DNA from: Sphingobacteriales bacterium UTBCD1
Lineage (GTDB): Bacteria; Bacteroidota; Bacteroidia; Chitinophagales; Chitinophagaceae
DNA length: 64,000 nt
Reading direction: 5' to 3'
NCBI GenBank assembly: GCA_002066995.1
Contig: MWTC01000019.1
Location: forward strand, 59,730-123,729
Position numbers and translations under genes: made by a program. The notes under the pieces are model-generated. The model saw nothing but the letters and a program-made list of their open reading frames with translations, was not told the origin of the DNA and did not search any database. Numbering within the stretch: position 1 is the first letter of the stretch; every line of letters begins with the position of its first letter. Positions 25,709 through 36,570 of this stretch are shown piece by piece.

Positions 25709-27670
25709 ATGAAACAAATAATAAGAAAATCAGCTTTATATATTACACCACTCCTGTTACTTTCTGCGTGTAAGAAAATTACTGACATCAATACAGACCC
25801 TACTGCAGCGAGTGCAGACCAGGTACAGGTGGAATATTTTATTGATAATTCCATTGTTCATGCACAAATGAACCCGGGTGTTTCAGAACGTGCATTTATT
25901 CTTTACTGGACGGCTGCAGGTCATCAGATCAGCGATGCCGATGGTGCTACTTTTTCCTGGGGTTCCTATAATGACGAATGGATCGGTGAATATTATGACA
26001 ATCAGTCTGGGGCACTTAAAACTATCAATAGTGCAATTGATGTAGCTAATCAGCAAATTGCGACAGGAACACAAAAAAATTACACCAATGACCTGATGCA
26101 GGTAGCCAGGATATGGCGTGCATACCTCATCAGTGAAATGAGTGATAATTTCGGCCCTATGCCTACATTAGCTTTTCAGGGTAAGAATCCGGATTTTCAA
26201 GACGTGAAATCTGTTTATTATTACATGTTAGATGAATTAAAAGATGCAACTTCAAAAATTGATGTGACTGTAACAGTACCAAACCTGGTATCAAACGACG
26301 ATCCTGCTTATGGATTTAATTTTGCAAAATGGCAGGCTTATGGTAATTCATTGCGGTTAAGGTTAGCCATGCGTATATCCGGGGTGGATCCTGGTAAAGC
26401 AAAATCTGAATTTGAAGCAGCAGCTGCGAGCGGTAATTTGCTGACGGATAAATCACAAATTTTCCAGGTTAAGGAAAAGCCAGGTTGGGATGATTTATCG
26501 GGAATGTATTCACGTTGTTGGTACCAGTTGCCGGAAGCAGTTACTTTTAATAACCTCGTTGTTAATCTCGGAGGTGTAACATCACAACAACAAATTCCAA
26601 CAGTAATTACAGACCCTGCAGGTCAAGCATCTGCTATTGCAAATATTAAACCAGCAAACTATGCCGGGCAATATTATCCAGTACAGTTGACAACAAAAAC
26701 AAATAACCCGTACTCTGCATACTGGTTAGATGGATTACCTAATACAATTGATCCTCGTGCTTACCAGATTTTTTACATGCCCGGGAATAGCAGTGATCCT
26801 TCTTTTCCAAATAGTACTTGCGGTGCAGTAACCTCTAATACAATTGGAACAGTGAAAGATATCAACAACAATGTAATAAAAACAATTGATGGAAAATACA
26901 CTTGGAATCCTACACCCGATGGAAGTTGGGGAACAAAAGGCGATTGGCATAATGCTCTTTTCCAGGGAGTAGATATTGGTGCTTCTACAGGAATGTCTCC
27001 GACCCTCAAACAACAATTCAGAAATCAAACAGCTCAAAGAGTGTTTTTTGCTGCATGGGAAACTTATTTCCTGCTTGCTGAAGGTGCCGTTAGGGGATGG
27101 GCAACGCCTGTATCTGCCCAAACAGCATATGAAACTGGAATAGCAAAGAGTTTTGAATATTGGGGTGTATCTTCATATCTTGCTACTTACCTGGCATCTA
27201 CTGATTACAACAGGGCGGGGACCTGTGTAAACTGGAGCAATACCACTGAACCCGTTAGTTCGTACACAATGAATTATGTGGACGGTATTGCAGGCACTCC
27301 TGGTATTGTTTCAATTAACTATCCCGTAAATAATCTTTATAAAAATGGTACAGTAAGAAATGACTATCTCACAAAAATTATTACTCAAAAATTTATAGCT
27401 CAAACGCCATGGCTTCCACTCGAAACATGGAGTGATCACAGAAGACTTGGCCTCCCTTTCTTTGAAAACGTAGTTCTGGAAGCACCTATTCAAACACTTC
27501 CGGCCCTTACAAATTCTAATTATATGACCAGCAATGTGCAGTTCTTTCCTCAAAGGATGAAATATCCTTCCGGGCTTCAAAACAGTAATGTTAATGGTTA
27601 TAATCAGGCAGTTCAGGCTCTTGGAGGAGCAGATGCTGTATTAACGCCATTATGGTGGGCTCAACATTAA
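25709..27670 (+). CDS. SusD/RagB family nutrient-binding outer membrane lipoprotein
   Basis: Surface lipoprotein lid for the adjacent SusC barrel. The signal has a lipobox L-L-S-A-C21-K-K. Helical TPR-like features of the SusD-like family appear early (I-N-T-D-P-T, Y-N-D-E-W, I-W-R-A-Y-L-I-S-E-M-S-D-N-F-G near residues 130-150) and late (F-A-A-W-E-T-Y-F-L-L-A-E-G-A-V-R-G and W-L-P-L-E-T-W-S-D-H-R-R-L-G-L-P). At 653 aa it belongs to the longer SusD-like subgroup (SusD/RagB nutrient-binding type) rather than classical SusD. A strong terminator follows. No glycoside hydrolase or peptidase is adjacent, so the nutrient is unknown. Confidence 0.93.
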   Translation: MKQIIRKSALYITPLLLLSACKKITDINTDPTAASADQVQVEYFIDNSIVHAQMNPGVSERAFILYWTAAGHQISDADGATFSWGSYNDEWIGEYYDNQSGALKTINSAIDVANQQIATGTQKNYTNDLMQVARIWRAYLISEMSDNFGPMPTLAFQGKNPDFQDVKSVYYYMLDELKDATSKIDVTVTVPNLVSNDDPAYGFNFAKWQAYGNSLRLRLAMRISGVDPGKAKSEFEAAAASGNLLTDKSQIFQVKEKPGWDDLSGMYSRCWYQLPEAVTFNNLVVNLGGVTSQQQIPTVITDPAGQASAIANIKPANYAGQYYPVQLTTKTNNPYSAYWLDGLPNTIDPRAYQIFYMPGNSSDPSFPNSTCGAVTSNTIGTVKDINNNVIKTIDGKYTWNPTPDGSWGTKGDWHNALFQGVDIGASTGMSPTLKQQFRNQTAQRVFFAAWETYFLLAEGAVRGWATPVSAQTAYETGIAKSFEYWGVSSYLATYLASTDYNRAGTCVNWSNTTEPVSSYTMNYVDGIAGTPGIVSINYPVNNLYKNGTVRNDYLTKIITQKFIAQTPWLPLETWSDHRRLGLPFFENVVLEAPIQTLPALTNSNYMTSNVQFFPQRMKYPSGLQNSNVNGYNQAVQALGGADAVLTPLWWAQH

Positions 27671-27708
27671 CAGCATTTATTGTTTTTCTTATAATCAGTC
27701 AGTTTATG

Positions 27709-27744
27709 AAATCAGTCCCTGAGTTTTTGGGACTGATTTTTTTT
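27709..27744 (+). terminator. Rho-independent terminator of the SusCD operon
   Basis: Perfect 11-bp stem (AAATCAGTCCC at 27709-27719 with GGGACTGATTT at 27729-27739), 9-nt loop, followed by a T-run. Confidence 0.88.
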
Positions 27745-27788
27745 AAAGCAGTTGTATTAAAAGAGAATTAGTGCTTTTGCCGAATTCT

Positions 27789-27796
27789 TATCTTTG
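27789..27796 (+). promoter_or_regulatory. Predicted glnS promoter -7 element (TATCTTTG)
   Basis: Exact match ending 7 bp before the ATG at 27804. It rules against the longer GTG-initiated frame at 27771 and implies a nearly leaderless mRNA. Confidence 0.6.
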
Positions 27797-27803
27797 CACA
27801 CTT

Positions 27804-29480
<1,677 letters not shown>

Positions 29481-29547
29481 TATTGTGATTGATTACCCCG
29501 CTATATCTTATCCCGTCAAATGAATGGTTGCTGAATTTGTAAACAAG

Positions 29548-31089
29548 TCATTGCATCACCATTCCATAAGGATCTTTCACGAACAGGTAAGAATCGTAAT
29601 CTACTGCATCATTTGCTTTCAGTTCAACACTCCAGGGTTTGCCGTCTTTCAGAAAAAATTTAGCCGGGTAAATTCCGTACCCGATATTTGAGTAGGTCAT
29701 ACGGAATTCATCATTGTTCATATATTCCATATAACCTATGAGGCCAGGGTGGTGCTCAAAACGGCAGATAAGCATTTCTCCGCTTTTTGCAATAGTGATC
29801 TTTCCAAAAAGTGTATTAAAATAGTCTCCGGTATAGTCTTCAAGTTTCGTGTCCGGTTGCTGGTGCTGATCCACCTTCTTCTTCATGATATTCAATTCCC
29901 CGGCGATCTGATTTTGATTTTGTTCAAAGTAGCCAAAAAGAAATTTACTGCGGTCCGTATAGGGCACTCCTAAATATGCATCAAGGATCTGGTAACGTAG
30001 TGCTTCAAAAAAACTTTGATTGTCGTTGTTGGTCAAAATAGTGATCCCAAGGTTTTCTCCGGGTACAAAACAAACATTGGTCACCATTCCAAACGCACCG
30101 CCTGTATGCCAATACACTTGCTTCCCTTCATAATCAGTCATAAAAAGTCCAAGTCCGTACATACGGAAATGAGTAGGATAATAAGGTGATTTTCTGCTGC
30201 CAATAATGGTGTTTCCATCCCTTGTTTGCTGTATCACCTGCCAGGGTAAAATATTTTTTCCTTCGTATCTGCCACTGTCTAACTGCATCAGCAGCCATTT
30301 GCTCAGGTCTTTTACACAACTCACCATGCCGGTAGCGGGGCCGAGATTATCTACCTGGTCATAAGGCAGGGTAGTGATGCTGCTGAATTGATTCGTATGC
30401 GGGACAGCAACATTATTTCTTTGAGCTATGCCGGCAGTGCTGGTGTAAGTGTTGGTCATTCCAAGCGGGGTAAGAATATTTTGCTGCACATAATTGTTCC
30501 AGCTGTCACCGGTCACTTGTTCCAAAACCCTTCCGGCTACCATGAATGCAGAATTGCAGTACCCGAAGTCCTGGCGAAAAACAAGTGAAGGCTTCAGGTA
30601 ACGCATTTTCCAGATAATAGAATCTTTGGGAAAATTTGAATCCCAAAAACTAAAGTCACCCTGGAATGTCCTGGTGCCTAACCTGTGGCAGAGCAGGTCA
30701 CGTATTGTGACCATACGGGTGGAATTAGTATCATACAACCGAAACCAGGGAATGTATTGAGTCACTTTATCATTAAGAGATAGTTTTTTCTCATAATCCA
30801 GTTTGGCAAGAGAAGTGCCGGTAAATAATTTTGAATTGGAGGCGATGATGAATAATGTATTTTCATCAACCTTACCTTCTTTTCCCCATTCACGAACCCC
30901 ATAGCCTTTCATCGTAACAATTTTACCATCTTTCACGATCGCCATGGCAAGCCCTGGGATTTGCCATTGCTTCATTCCCCTCTCAATATAACTGTCCAGG
31001 CTGTCTTTAATAAACGATGGTGTTTGTGAAATAGCTGATAATGTACATAGAAACAGGAATGCAGTAAAAGAAAATCTCATCATTCTCAT
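29548..31089 (-). CDS. Exported serine hydrolase of the class C beta-lactamase/penicillin-binding fold
   Basis: Serine-active periplasmic hydrolase; members act as esterases, D-aminopeptidases or penicillin-recognising proteins. A signal peptide (M-R-F-S-F-T-A-F-L-F-L-C-T-L-S-A-I-S-Q) precedes the catalytic domain with S84-N-S-K87 (SxxK), Y-C-N (YxN) about residue 185, and H-T-G-G (KTG equivalent) near residue 335. The C-terminal ~130 residues form a lipocalin-like extension typical of Bacteroidota members. Three Met codons cluster at the start (31089 to 31080); the first is used. Length 513 aa. Family firm, substrate unknown. Confidence 0.9.
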   Translation of the reverse strand: MRMMRFSFTAFLFLCTLSAISQTPSFIKDSLDSYIERGMKQWQIPGLAMAIVKDGKIVTMKGYGVREWGKEGKVDENTLFIIASNSKLFTGTSLAKLDYEKKLSLNDKVTQYIPWFRLYDTNSTRMVTIRDLLCHRLGTRTFQGDFSFWDSNFPKDSIIWKMRYLKPSLVFRQDFGYCNSAFMVAGRVLEQVTGDSWNNYVQQNILTPLGMTNTYTSTAGIAQRNNVAVPHTNQFSSITTLPYDQVDNLGPATGMVSCVKDLSKWLLMQLDSGRYEGKNILPWQVIQQTRDGNTIIGSRKSPYYPTHFRMYGLGLFMTDYEGKQVYWHTGGAFGMVTNVCFVPGENLGITILTNNDNQSFFEALRYQILDAYLGVPYTDRSKFLFGYFEQNQNQIAGELNIMKKKVDQHQQPDTKLEDYTGDYFNTLFGKITIAKSGEMLICRFEHHPGLIGYMEYMNNDEFRMTYSNIGYGIYPAKFFLKDGKPWSVELKANDAVDYDSYLFVKDPYGMVMQ

Positions 31090-31264
31090 GACAGGTATTT
31101 TAAAGAATGAAATTAGGAATAAATGATAAGTGCTGTTGTTAACACAGGAAGGTTAAAAATTTCTTTCCCTGATTTATGGATTATGCCCGTAATTAATCCG
31201 GGATCTTATAATTAAAAAAACAGGAATGTTTTAAACTTATAAGAACAGGTGGGTTTAAAAAAAT

Positions 31265-31272
31265 TATCTTTG
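31265..31272 (+). promoter_or_regulatory. Predicted SulP-gene promoter -7 element (TATCTTTG)
   Basis: Exact TAnnTTTG, 11 bp before the ATG; no good -33 box in the AT-rich upstream sequence. Confidence 0.5.
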
Positions 31273-31283
31273 CGCAATTTTTT

Positions 31284-32834
31284 ATGCGAAGGAAAGTAAA
31301 GTACTACCGGCTCTTATGGCTGAAGCATGACCTTCCGGCAGGTATCTCGGTTTTTTTTGTCGCACTTCCGCTTTGCCTGGGGATTGCACTGGCTTCCGGT
31401 GCGCCATTGTATGCAGGAATATTTTCCGGCGTAATCGGTGGTCTTGTAATTTCTTTGATCAGCGGCTCACCGTTGAGTGTATCCGGGCCGGCGGCAGGGC
31501 TCACCACGGTGGTATCTTCCTATATTATTTCAATGGGAGATTACAGGGTTTTTTTATTGTCGGTTTTAATAGCGGGCTTTTTTCAATTGGTATTGGGGAT
31601 ATTTAAATTAGGGACGATCGCTAATTATTTTCCTTCTGCGGTTATTAAAGGAATGCTGGCTGCCATCGGGATCATGCTTATTGCTAAACAGATACCTGTG
31701 GGTCTGGGTTATGATCAGCCGGACTTTTGGTCCAGCGGCTTTCTGAGCGTTTTTAAAGAAAAACACCTGTCATCTTATTTTGATTTTTTTAATAAGCATA
31801 CTGCAAGAGGAGCAATTATTATTACCGTTTTCTCCATACTTGTCATGGCCATTTGGCAAAAATTAGTTCCCAAAAAGCTGAGCATATTTCCGGCGCCCCT
31901 GATGGTAGTGTTGGCAGCAGTGCTGATAAATCTTGTTTTTCTGAAATTTACCGAAAACAGTTCTTTAAAACATACACAACTGGTGCAGATACCGGGAAAC
32001 ATTTTTAATGATTTTACGTTTCCAGATTTTTCAAAACTCTTCAGCGCTCCGGAAATCTGGAAAGCAGGGATCATTATCGGGATGCTGGCTTCGCTGGAAA
32101 CGCTATTGTGTACAGAAGCAATAGACAAACTGGACAAGCATAACCGAATTACCCCGGTCAATCGGGAATTGGTAGCCCAGGGCATCGGTAATATGGCCTG
32201 CGGATTATTAGGAGCTATTCCTGTTACTGCGGTAATTGTCCGGGGCTCTGCCAATGTGGATGCAGGAGCCAGAACAAAAATGTCTTCTTTTACCCACGGA
32301 GTTTTTTTACTGCTAACCGTATCTCTCGTACCGTTCTTACTGAATAAAATACCTTATGCGGCATTGGCTGCTATTCTGATCATTACCGGGTATAATCTGA
32401 CTAAACCTAAATTATACCGGAATATGTGGAGCCTGGGCTGGAAACAATTTCTCCCTTTCATTTTTACGATCGTGGTTATTCTGGTAACTGACCTGCTCAT
32501 TGGAGTCAGTATCGGACTGCTGGTTTCTATATATTTTATTATAAGAAATAACTTTAAAGCAGAGTATAAGATACAAAAGAGAAAACAGCACGAGACAGAA
32601 CTATTCCTGATCAAACTGAATTCCAATGTGACTTTTTTGAATAAAGTGAAATTAAAAGAATCGCTGGATAAGATACCTGAATATTCCGTGCTGATCATTG
32701 ACGGGAGTGAGTGTAATTTTATTGATTACGATATTCTTGAAATCATCTCTGAATTTGATCGTAAGGCGCATGACAGGCATATTGAACTTCATCTTAACGG
32801 AATTCAGAAAGTAAATGTTTCTGCTATACACTGA
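31284..32834 (+). CDS. SulP family inorganic anion transporter with STAS domain
   Basis: Inner-membrane transporter of the SulP/SLC26 family (sulfate, bicarbonate or related anions). Residues about 10-420 hold 10-12 hydrophobic segments with the family motifs A-L-P-L-C-L-G-I-A-L-A-S-G-A-P near 26-40, S-G-P-A-A-G-L-T (~65), and the conserved G-M-L-A-S-L-E-T-L-L-C-T-E-A-I-D-K-L and N-R-E-L-x-A-Q-G-x-G-N segments. A short C-terminal STAS domain follows, with its nucleotide-loop-like V-L-I-I-D-G-S-E from residue 469. Length 516 aa is at the short end for SulP. No carbonic anhydrase or assimilatory sulfate genes are adjacent, so the anion is undetermined. Confidence 0.93.
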   Translation: MRRKVKYYRLLWLKHDLPAGISVFFVALPLCLGIALASGAPLYAGIFSGVIGGLVISLISGSPLSVSGPAAGLTTVVSSYIISMGDYRVFLLSVLIAGFFQLVLGIFKLGTIANYFPSAVIKGMLAAIGIMLIAKQIPVGLGYDQPDFWSSGFLSVFKEKHLSSYFDFFNKHTARGAIIITVFSILVMAIWQKLVPKKLSIFPAPLMVVLAAVLINLVFLKFTENSSLKHTQLVQIPGNIFNDFTFPDFSKLFSAPEIWKAGIIIGMLASLETLLCTEAIDKLDKHNRITPVNRELVAQGIGNMACGLLGAIPVTAVIVRGSANVDAGARTKMSSFTHGVFLLLTVSLVPFLLNKIPYAALAAILIITGYNLTKPKLYRNMWSLGWKQFLPFIFTIVVILVTDLLIGVSIGLLVSIYFIIRNNFKAEYKIQKRKQHETELFLIKLNSNVTFLNKVKLKESLDKIPEYSVLIIDGSECNFIDYDILEIISEFDRKAHDRHIELHLNGIQKVNVSAIH

Positions 32835-32882
32835 CCTGAAGTTATATTATTGATTCATTTTCCGGGACGTTGCAATCCTCTG

Positions 32883-32918
32883 GGTGTGTATAATCCCCAA
32901 AAAGCCCCGTTGTGCAAC
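32883..32918. repeat. 36-bp direct repeat, copy 1
   Basis: Identical over 36 bp to 32949-32984, starting GGTGTGTATAATCCCC and ending CCGTTGTGCAAC; the spacing between copies is 66 bp. The 3' arm that would close a hairpin is degraded here. Confidence 0.85.
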
Positions 32919-32948
32919 AAACTTTCAATACTTGGGTGCAGCAAAAAA

Positions 32949-32984
32949 GGTGTGTATAATCCCCAAAAAGCCCCGTTGTGCAAC
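32949..32984. repeat. 36-bp direct repeat, copy 2, with hairpin 32967-32992
   Basis: Second copy. Its end forms a 12-bp stem (AAAGCCCCGTTG at 32967-32978 with CAACGAGGCTTT at 32981-32992, one mismatch). On the minus strand the hairpin is followed by five T, so it could act as a minus-strand terminator; on the plus strand the tail is weak. Confidence 0.8.
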
Positions 32985-33196
32985 GAGGCTTTAAATTCAT
33001 TCGTTTTCTGGTTTCACCCGAATTCCGGTTTTCATTATCGGAATACCTCCCGGCCGGATACTAATTGTTTTTCCCGGAAAGATTAACAGGTACGGTTAGG
33101 ATGGTGGACTGGCCAGAAAGGAAAAAGATCAATGGTTAAGAGAAGCTAAGATAGAAATAAGGGACTGCTTTGTCAATTAGTAAAACTTCGATTTTC

Positions 33197-33225
33197 AAAA
33201 AAAATCCTGTTTTAATGACAGGATT
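33197..33225 (-). terminator. Rho-independent terminator of the metalloprotease gene
   Basis: 8-bp stem (AATCCTGT / ACAGGATT, 33203-33210 and 33218-33225) with a 7-nt loop, followed on the minus strand by eight T (33204-33197), 22 bp after the stop codon. Confidence 0.85.
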
Positions 33226-33246
33226 CCTCAAGATTTATCAGGAAGT

Positions 33247-36200
33247 TCAATGAATCAGAACTTTTCCATCTGCAATTTTTTTCCCTTCAGCATCACCAAC
33301 CACGACGTAATAAATTCCTCTTGCCGGAATCTTCATGTCTATATTCAAAAGCTGATAGGGGCCAGCAACGGCAAATTCCCCGGTGTACACTCTGGCTCCG
33401 TGAGAATCATAGATCGTGATTGATCGTTGAATGCTTGCCCCTCCCCGGTTATAATAAGATACAATGAAACGCCCTAAGTTCGGATTCGGATAGATGAACA
33501 GTTTATCGCTTGCAGAATCTGCAATCGTAACTACTGCTGATTTATTGCTGCATCCATTTCCATCTGTGATTATGACCTGGTAATTTCCAAGACCTGTAAC
33601 GTCAGCAGAAAATGTTGTTCCTGTTTGACCTGAAATTTGATTCGAATTATTGAACCACGTTAAACTTGTTCCTGTCAAAGGATTTGGAGTAGCGGTCAGT
33701 GTTGTTGTTAAGCCGGGAAATAGATGGGTATAAGGAGATGCGGACAGAGTCACTGCCGGTAAACTATAAACCGTCAATACTGCGGAACTAGAAACGGTGG
33801 GGACAGTACAGGTAGCATTGGAAAGTAAACAACGATATAAGTTGTTATTCATGTTAGTACTGACTCCTGTCAGGGACAGTGTGGACGTAACAGCACTTGC
33901 GCTGTTCAGATTGTTAAAGTGAACTCCGCCATCTGTGCTTTCCTGCCATTGATAGCTGATAGACTGGGAACTGTTTCCGGTTACCATAAAACTTATATTT
34001 CCGGTAGTAAGTGGCCCGGTGGCACAAACAAAAGCGTTTGAAGGCTGCGTACTTATCGCCACGGGAGAAATAACTTTTAGTGTTACTGCATTTGATGTTG
34101 CTGCAGGGGCAACACTTCCCGTAATGACACACCTGTATAAATACCCGTCCATTGCAGCAGAGACTGAACTTACAGGCAGATTAAATGAGGTGGCAGATGA
34201 AATATTATTGAATGTGTTTCCACCGTCAGTGCTTTCCTGCCATTGATAGGATATGTTGAGTCCGCCTGCAGATACACTGAAAGTTGCATTACCGGCAACG
34301 CAAACCGTATCATTTGCAGGTTGCCTGTTTATGAGCGGGGCGCCTGCAACTGTAATTGAAAAATTGGAAGCAGAGATTGTAAAGAACACATTATTTACTG
34401 CTTCGATTTTTATTCTTGCCTGTGTAGTGGGTGTATTAGGAATCAACAGATTTTCCGAACCATCATTAGGTGTGCTGGCAGATAGTAGTATTGGAAAGCT
34501 GAGTCCCCCATCAATTGATAAAGAAATTTTTACATTTGCCGCATTGATCGGAGATGCATTGGTTCCCGCTACATTCCATGTGACAGTGATGGTAGAATTA
34601 CCGGAGTAACTTTCTCCGCCATTTGGCGAGGTTAGTACAAATGGCCCGGCATTACCAATAACGTTTACAGTGAAGGGAGTATTAAAACCGGCCTGGCAAC
34701 CTTCTGTTCCGCCGGAAGCAACGCCACCTCCACCTGCACGGTTATCCCGGACAGTTAATTTAAAATTCATTGTTCGTGTACCGGTTGGCAATGTTTCGCC
34801 CTTATTTCCTCCCATAACCTGCCCGTTTAGATCTGCGACAGAAAGTGAATAATTGGCAAGTATTAAACTTGAATCAGGGAAGGTCCGGTTTCCTGTAGTT
34901 TTTGGAATTCTTGTTTTAAACAGGGGGCTGGTAGCATTTGCATTACCTCCGTTCCATACTGTACTTGGACCAAGGTCCCATTCATCCCAGCTATAAGTCA
35001 GCGCATCGCCATCAGGATCCATTGCTGTTGCTTTCAAAGTAAAGGGAGTACGTGCTGGTATGTTTGCTCCATTATTATTCATAGATGTGATTACGGGAAT
35101 GTTATTCCCTGTATTGGTAATTACGGCGCAACTACCTCCAAAACTTGCTATATAATCATTGATCTGATCAAAGCTGGCAGCATGAAAAAATGGATCACTG
35201 TGCGGCTGGATGTTGTCAGCACCGCAAATGCCGGCATAGCTCATTATAGTAGTTCCGCTGCCGACTTCATAAGCGGTGGTTTCTTCCCGGTTACCGCCTC
35301 CGCAATTGCTGATAGTGCTATTGAAAGTATGGTCAGCACCAAACTGGTGCCCCATTTCATGCGCAACATAATCGATATCAAATTTATCACCTACCGGATT
35401 AGATAAGCCTGTTACTCCCTGTGCTTTGTATCCATTAATACAAATAACTCCAAGCATTGCTATACCGCCGCCACCGGTGCTGAATACGTGCCCGAAATCA
35501 TAATTGGCCGCGCCAATTACTGCATCAATGTTTGTTTGATTTTGGCCGAGCATTGTACTGCCATTATTATTTGTATAAGGGTCCGTACTGCCATCCAGAT
35601 AAATTAACTGGTCTGTATTGGAGACAAGCACCATCCTGACATCCAGTTCTGATTCATATATTCCATCAACCCGGTTAACAGAGGTGACCATTGCTGCAAG
35701 AGTGGCAGGCACTGTTGCCGGATTGGGATTGCAGACTGCTACTGCATATTCTCCTGTGCATGCCAGTGCTAATCTGTATTTATACAATTGTGTGCCTTTA
35801 CATACGGATTCAATCTTATTTGCTGATTTAAATATATTGTTTTTATTGGGCACTGCAGTACAGGTAAAAGAAGGATTTCTCTTATTATCGGTTGAAAAAT
35901 AACTTATATAATTAATTATATCGCCTTTGGCATAAGGATCAATAAATGCATCGCCGTTAATAGAAAGTACCTGCGCACTGAAACCGAAGTAAGGATTAAA
36001 ATCAAACCGGACAGTGGCATAGGGATCATCAATTCCCTGGCCTTCAAAAGTTTTTATTTCCGGGTATCTTGCTGCCAGCCCCGGTTCCATTACCGGGCTT
36101 TCCCAAACATGAAATTTTGCCATTTTCCCATCCGGCATCGGAAGTTCCACTATGGGGACCTGCTGTCTGTTTGCACTATTATTTTCGCCAGGCAATGCCC

Positions 36201-36396
36201 ATAAAAAATCCTTCATGGATTGCAGGTCAAGGACTGAGCTCCTGTATTTCTCCGGGGTAACTGTTCTTTTGCCTGTTGTTTTAAGGGCAATATTTGATCC
36301 GGCATCGGTAAAGAATCTGTTTTGCGAAAATAGGAGAGGTGAAAAAAGAATAAGTAACAGGGCAGTGGATAAAAAGTGCTTCCCGAGTTTATTCAT
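33247..36396 (-). CDS. Secreted reprolysin-like zinc metalloprotease with T9SS type A sorting domain
   Basis: Large secreted protease of the metzincin type. A signal peptide (MNKLGKHFLSTALLLILF, ending L-F-S-Q) and a propeptide-like region (about 26-200) precede the catalytic domain. The zinc motif is H346-E347-M-G-H350-Q-F-G-A-D-H356, followed by the Met-turn T-I-M-S-Y-A-G-I. Further on come Ig/PKD-like beta domains, including two similar segments with Y-Q-W-Q-E-S-T-D-G-G (about 720 and 815) separated by V-C-A-x-G. The end has L-F-I-Y-P-N-P and the terminal beta strand of the T9SS type A signal. Length 1049 aa. Its target proteins are unknown. Confidence 0.94.
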   Translation of the reverse strand: MNKLGKHFLSTALLLILFSPLLFSQNRFFTDAGSNIALKTTGKRTVTPEKYRSSVLDLQSMKDFLWALPGENNSANRQQVPIVELPMPDGKMAKFHVWESPVMEPGLAARYPEIKTFEGQGIDDPYATVRFDFNPYFGFSAQVLSINGDAFIDPYAKGDIINYISYFSTDNKRNPSFTCTAVPNKNNIFKSANKIESVCKGTQLYKYRLALACTGEYAVAVCNPNPATVPATLAAMVTSVNRVDGIYESELDVRMVLVSNTDQLIYLDGSTDPYTNNNGSTMLGQNQTNIDAVIGAANYDFGHVFSTGGGGIAMLGVICINGYKAQGVTGLSNPVGDKFDIDYVAHEMGHQFGADHTFNSTISNCGGGNREETTAYEVGSGTTIMSYAGICGADNIQPHSDPFFHAASFDQINDYIASFGGSCAVITNTGNNIPVITSMNNNGANIPARTPFTLKATAMDPDGDALTYSWDEWDLGPSTVWNGGNANATSPLFKTRIPKTTGNRTFPDSSLILANYSLSVADLNGQVMGGNKGETLPTGTRTMNFKLTVRDNRAGGGGVASGGTEGCQAGFNTPFTVNVIGNAGPFVLTSPNGGESYSGNSTITVTWNVAGTNASPINAANVKISLSIDGGLSFPILLSASTPNDGSENLLIPNTPTTQARIKIEAVNNVFFTISASNFSITVAGAPLINRQPANDTVCVAGNATFSVSAGGLNISYQWQESTDGGNTFNNISSATSFNLPVSSVSAAMDGYLYRCVITGSVAPAATSNAVTLKVISPVAISTQPSNAFVCATGPLTTGNISFMVTGNSSQSISYQWQESTDGGVHFNNLNSASAVTSTLSLTGVSTNMNNNLYRCLLSNATCTVPTVSSSAVLTVYSLPAVTLSASPYTHLFPGLTTTLTATPNPLTGTSLTWFNNSNQISGQTGTTFSADVTGLGNYQVIITDGNGCSNKSAVVTIADSASDKLFIYPNPNLGRFIVSYYNRGGASIQRSITIYDSHGARVYTGEFAVAGPYQLLNIDMKIPARGIYYVVVGDAEGKKIADGKVLIH

Positions 36397-36509
36397 AAAA
36401 GGATGATTAAAAAAATATGGAAGCTAAAGATAATAATTTTGGTTATATATATTTTTTGAATCCACTTCTTCTAAATACTCCTAGTAGTTATGATTTTCTG
36501 ATATAATGT

Positions 36510-36543
36510 AAAAATCCCGTCTTGCCTGAAACGAGACGGGATT
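36510..36543 (-). terminator. Rho-independent terminator of groEL
   Basis: 10-bp stem (AATCCCGTCT / AGACGGGATT, 36513-36522 and 36534-36543), 11-nt loop, T-run on the minus strand, 27 bp after the groEL stop. Confidence 0.85.
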
Positions 36544-36570
36544 CATCAGCTTTTTTAGTGAGAGGTTATA

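Larger units (their letters stand above)
32835..33246. other. 412-bp convergent intergenic region with duplicated element
   Basis: Gap between the SulP gene and the metalloprotease gene. It holds two direct copies of a 36-bp element (32883-32918 and 32949-32984), a hairpin formed at the second copy, and the metalloprotease terminator at 33197-33225. A frame crossing the repeats (32850-33086) is treated as non-coding because its product is just the translated repeat. Confidence 0.6.

Noticed and set aside
32850..33086. Open frame over the duplicated 36-bp element giving a repeated peptide
   Set aside because: Its content is just the translated direct repeat, there is no plausible start context or family, and it lies between convergent genes; treated as non-coding.
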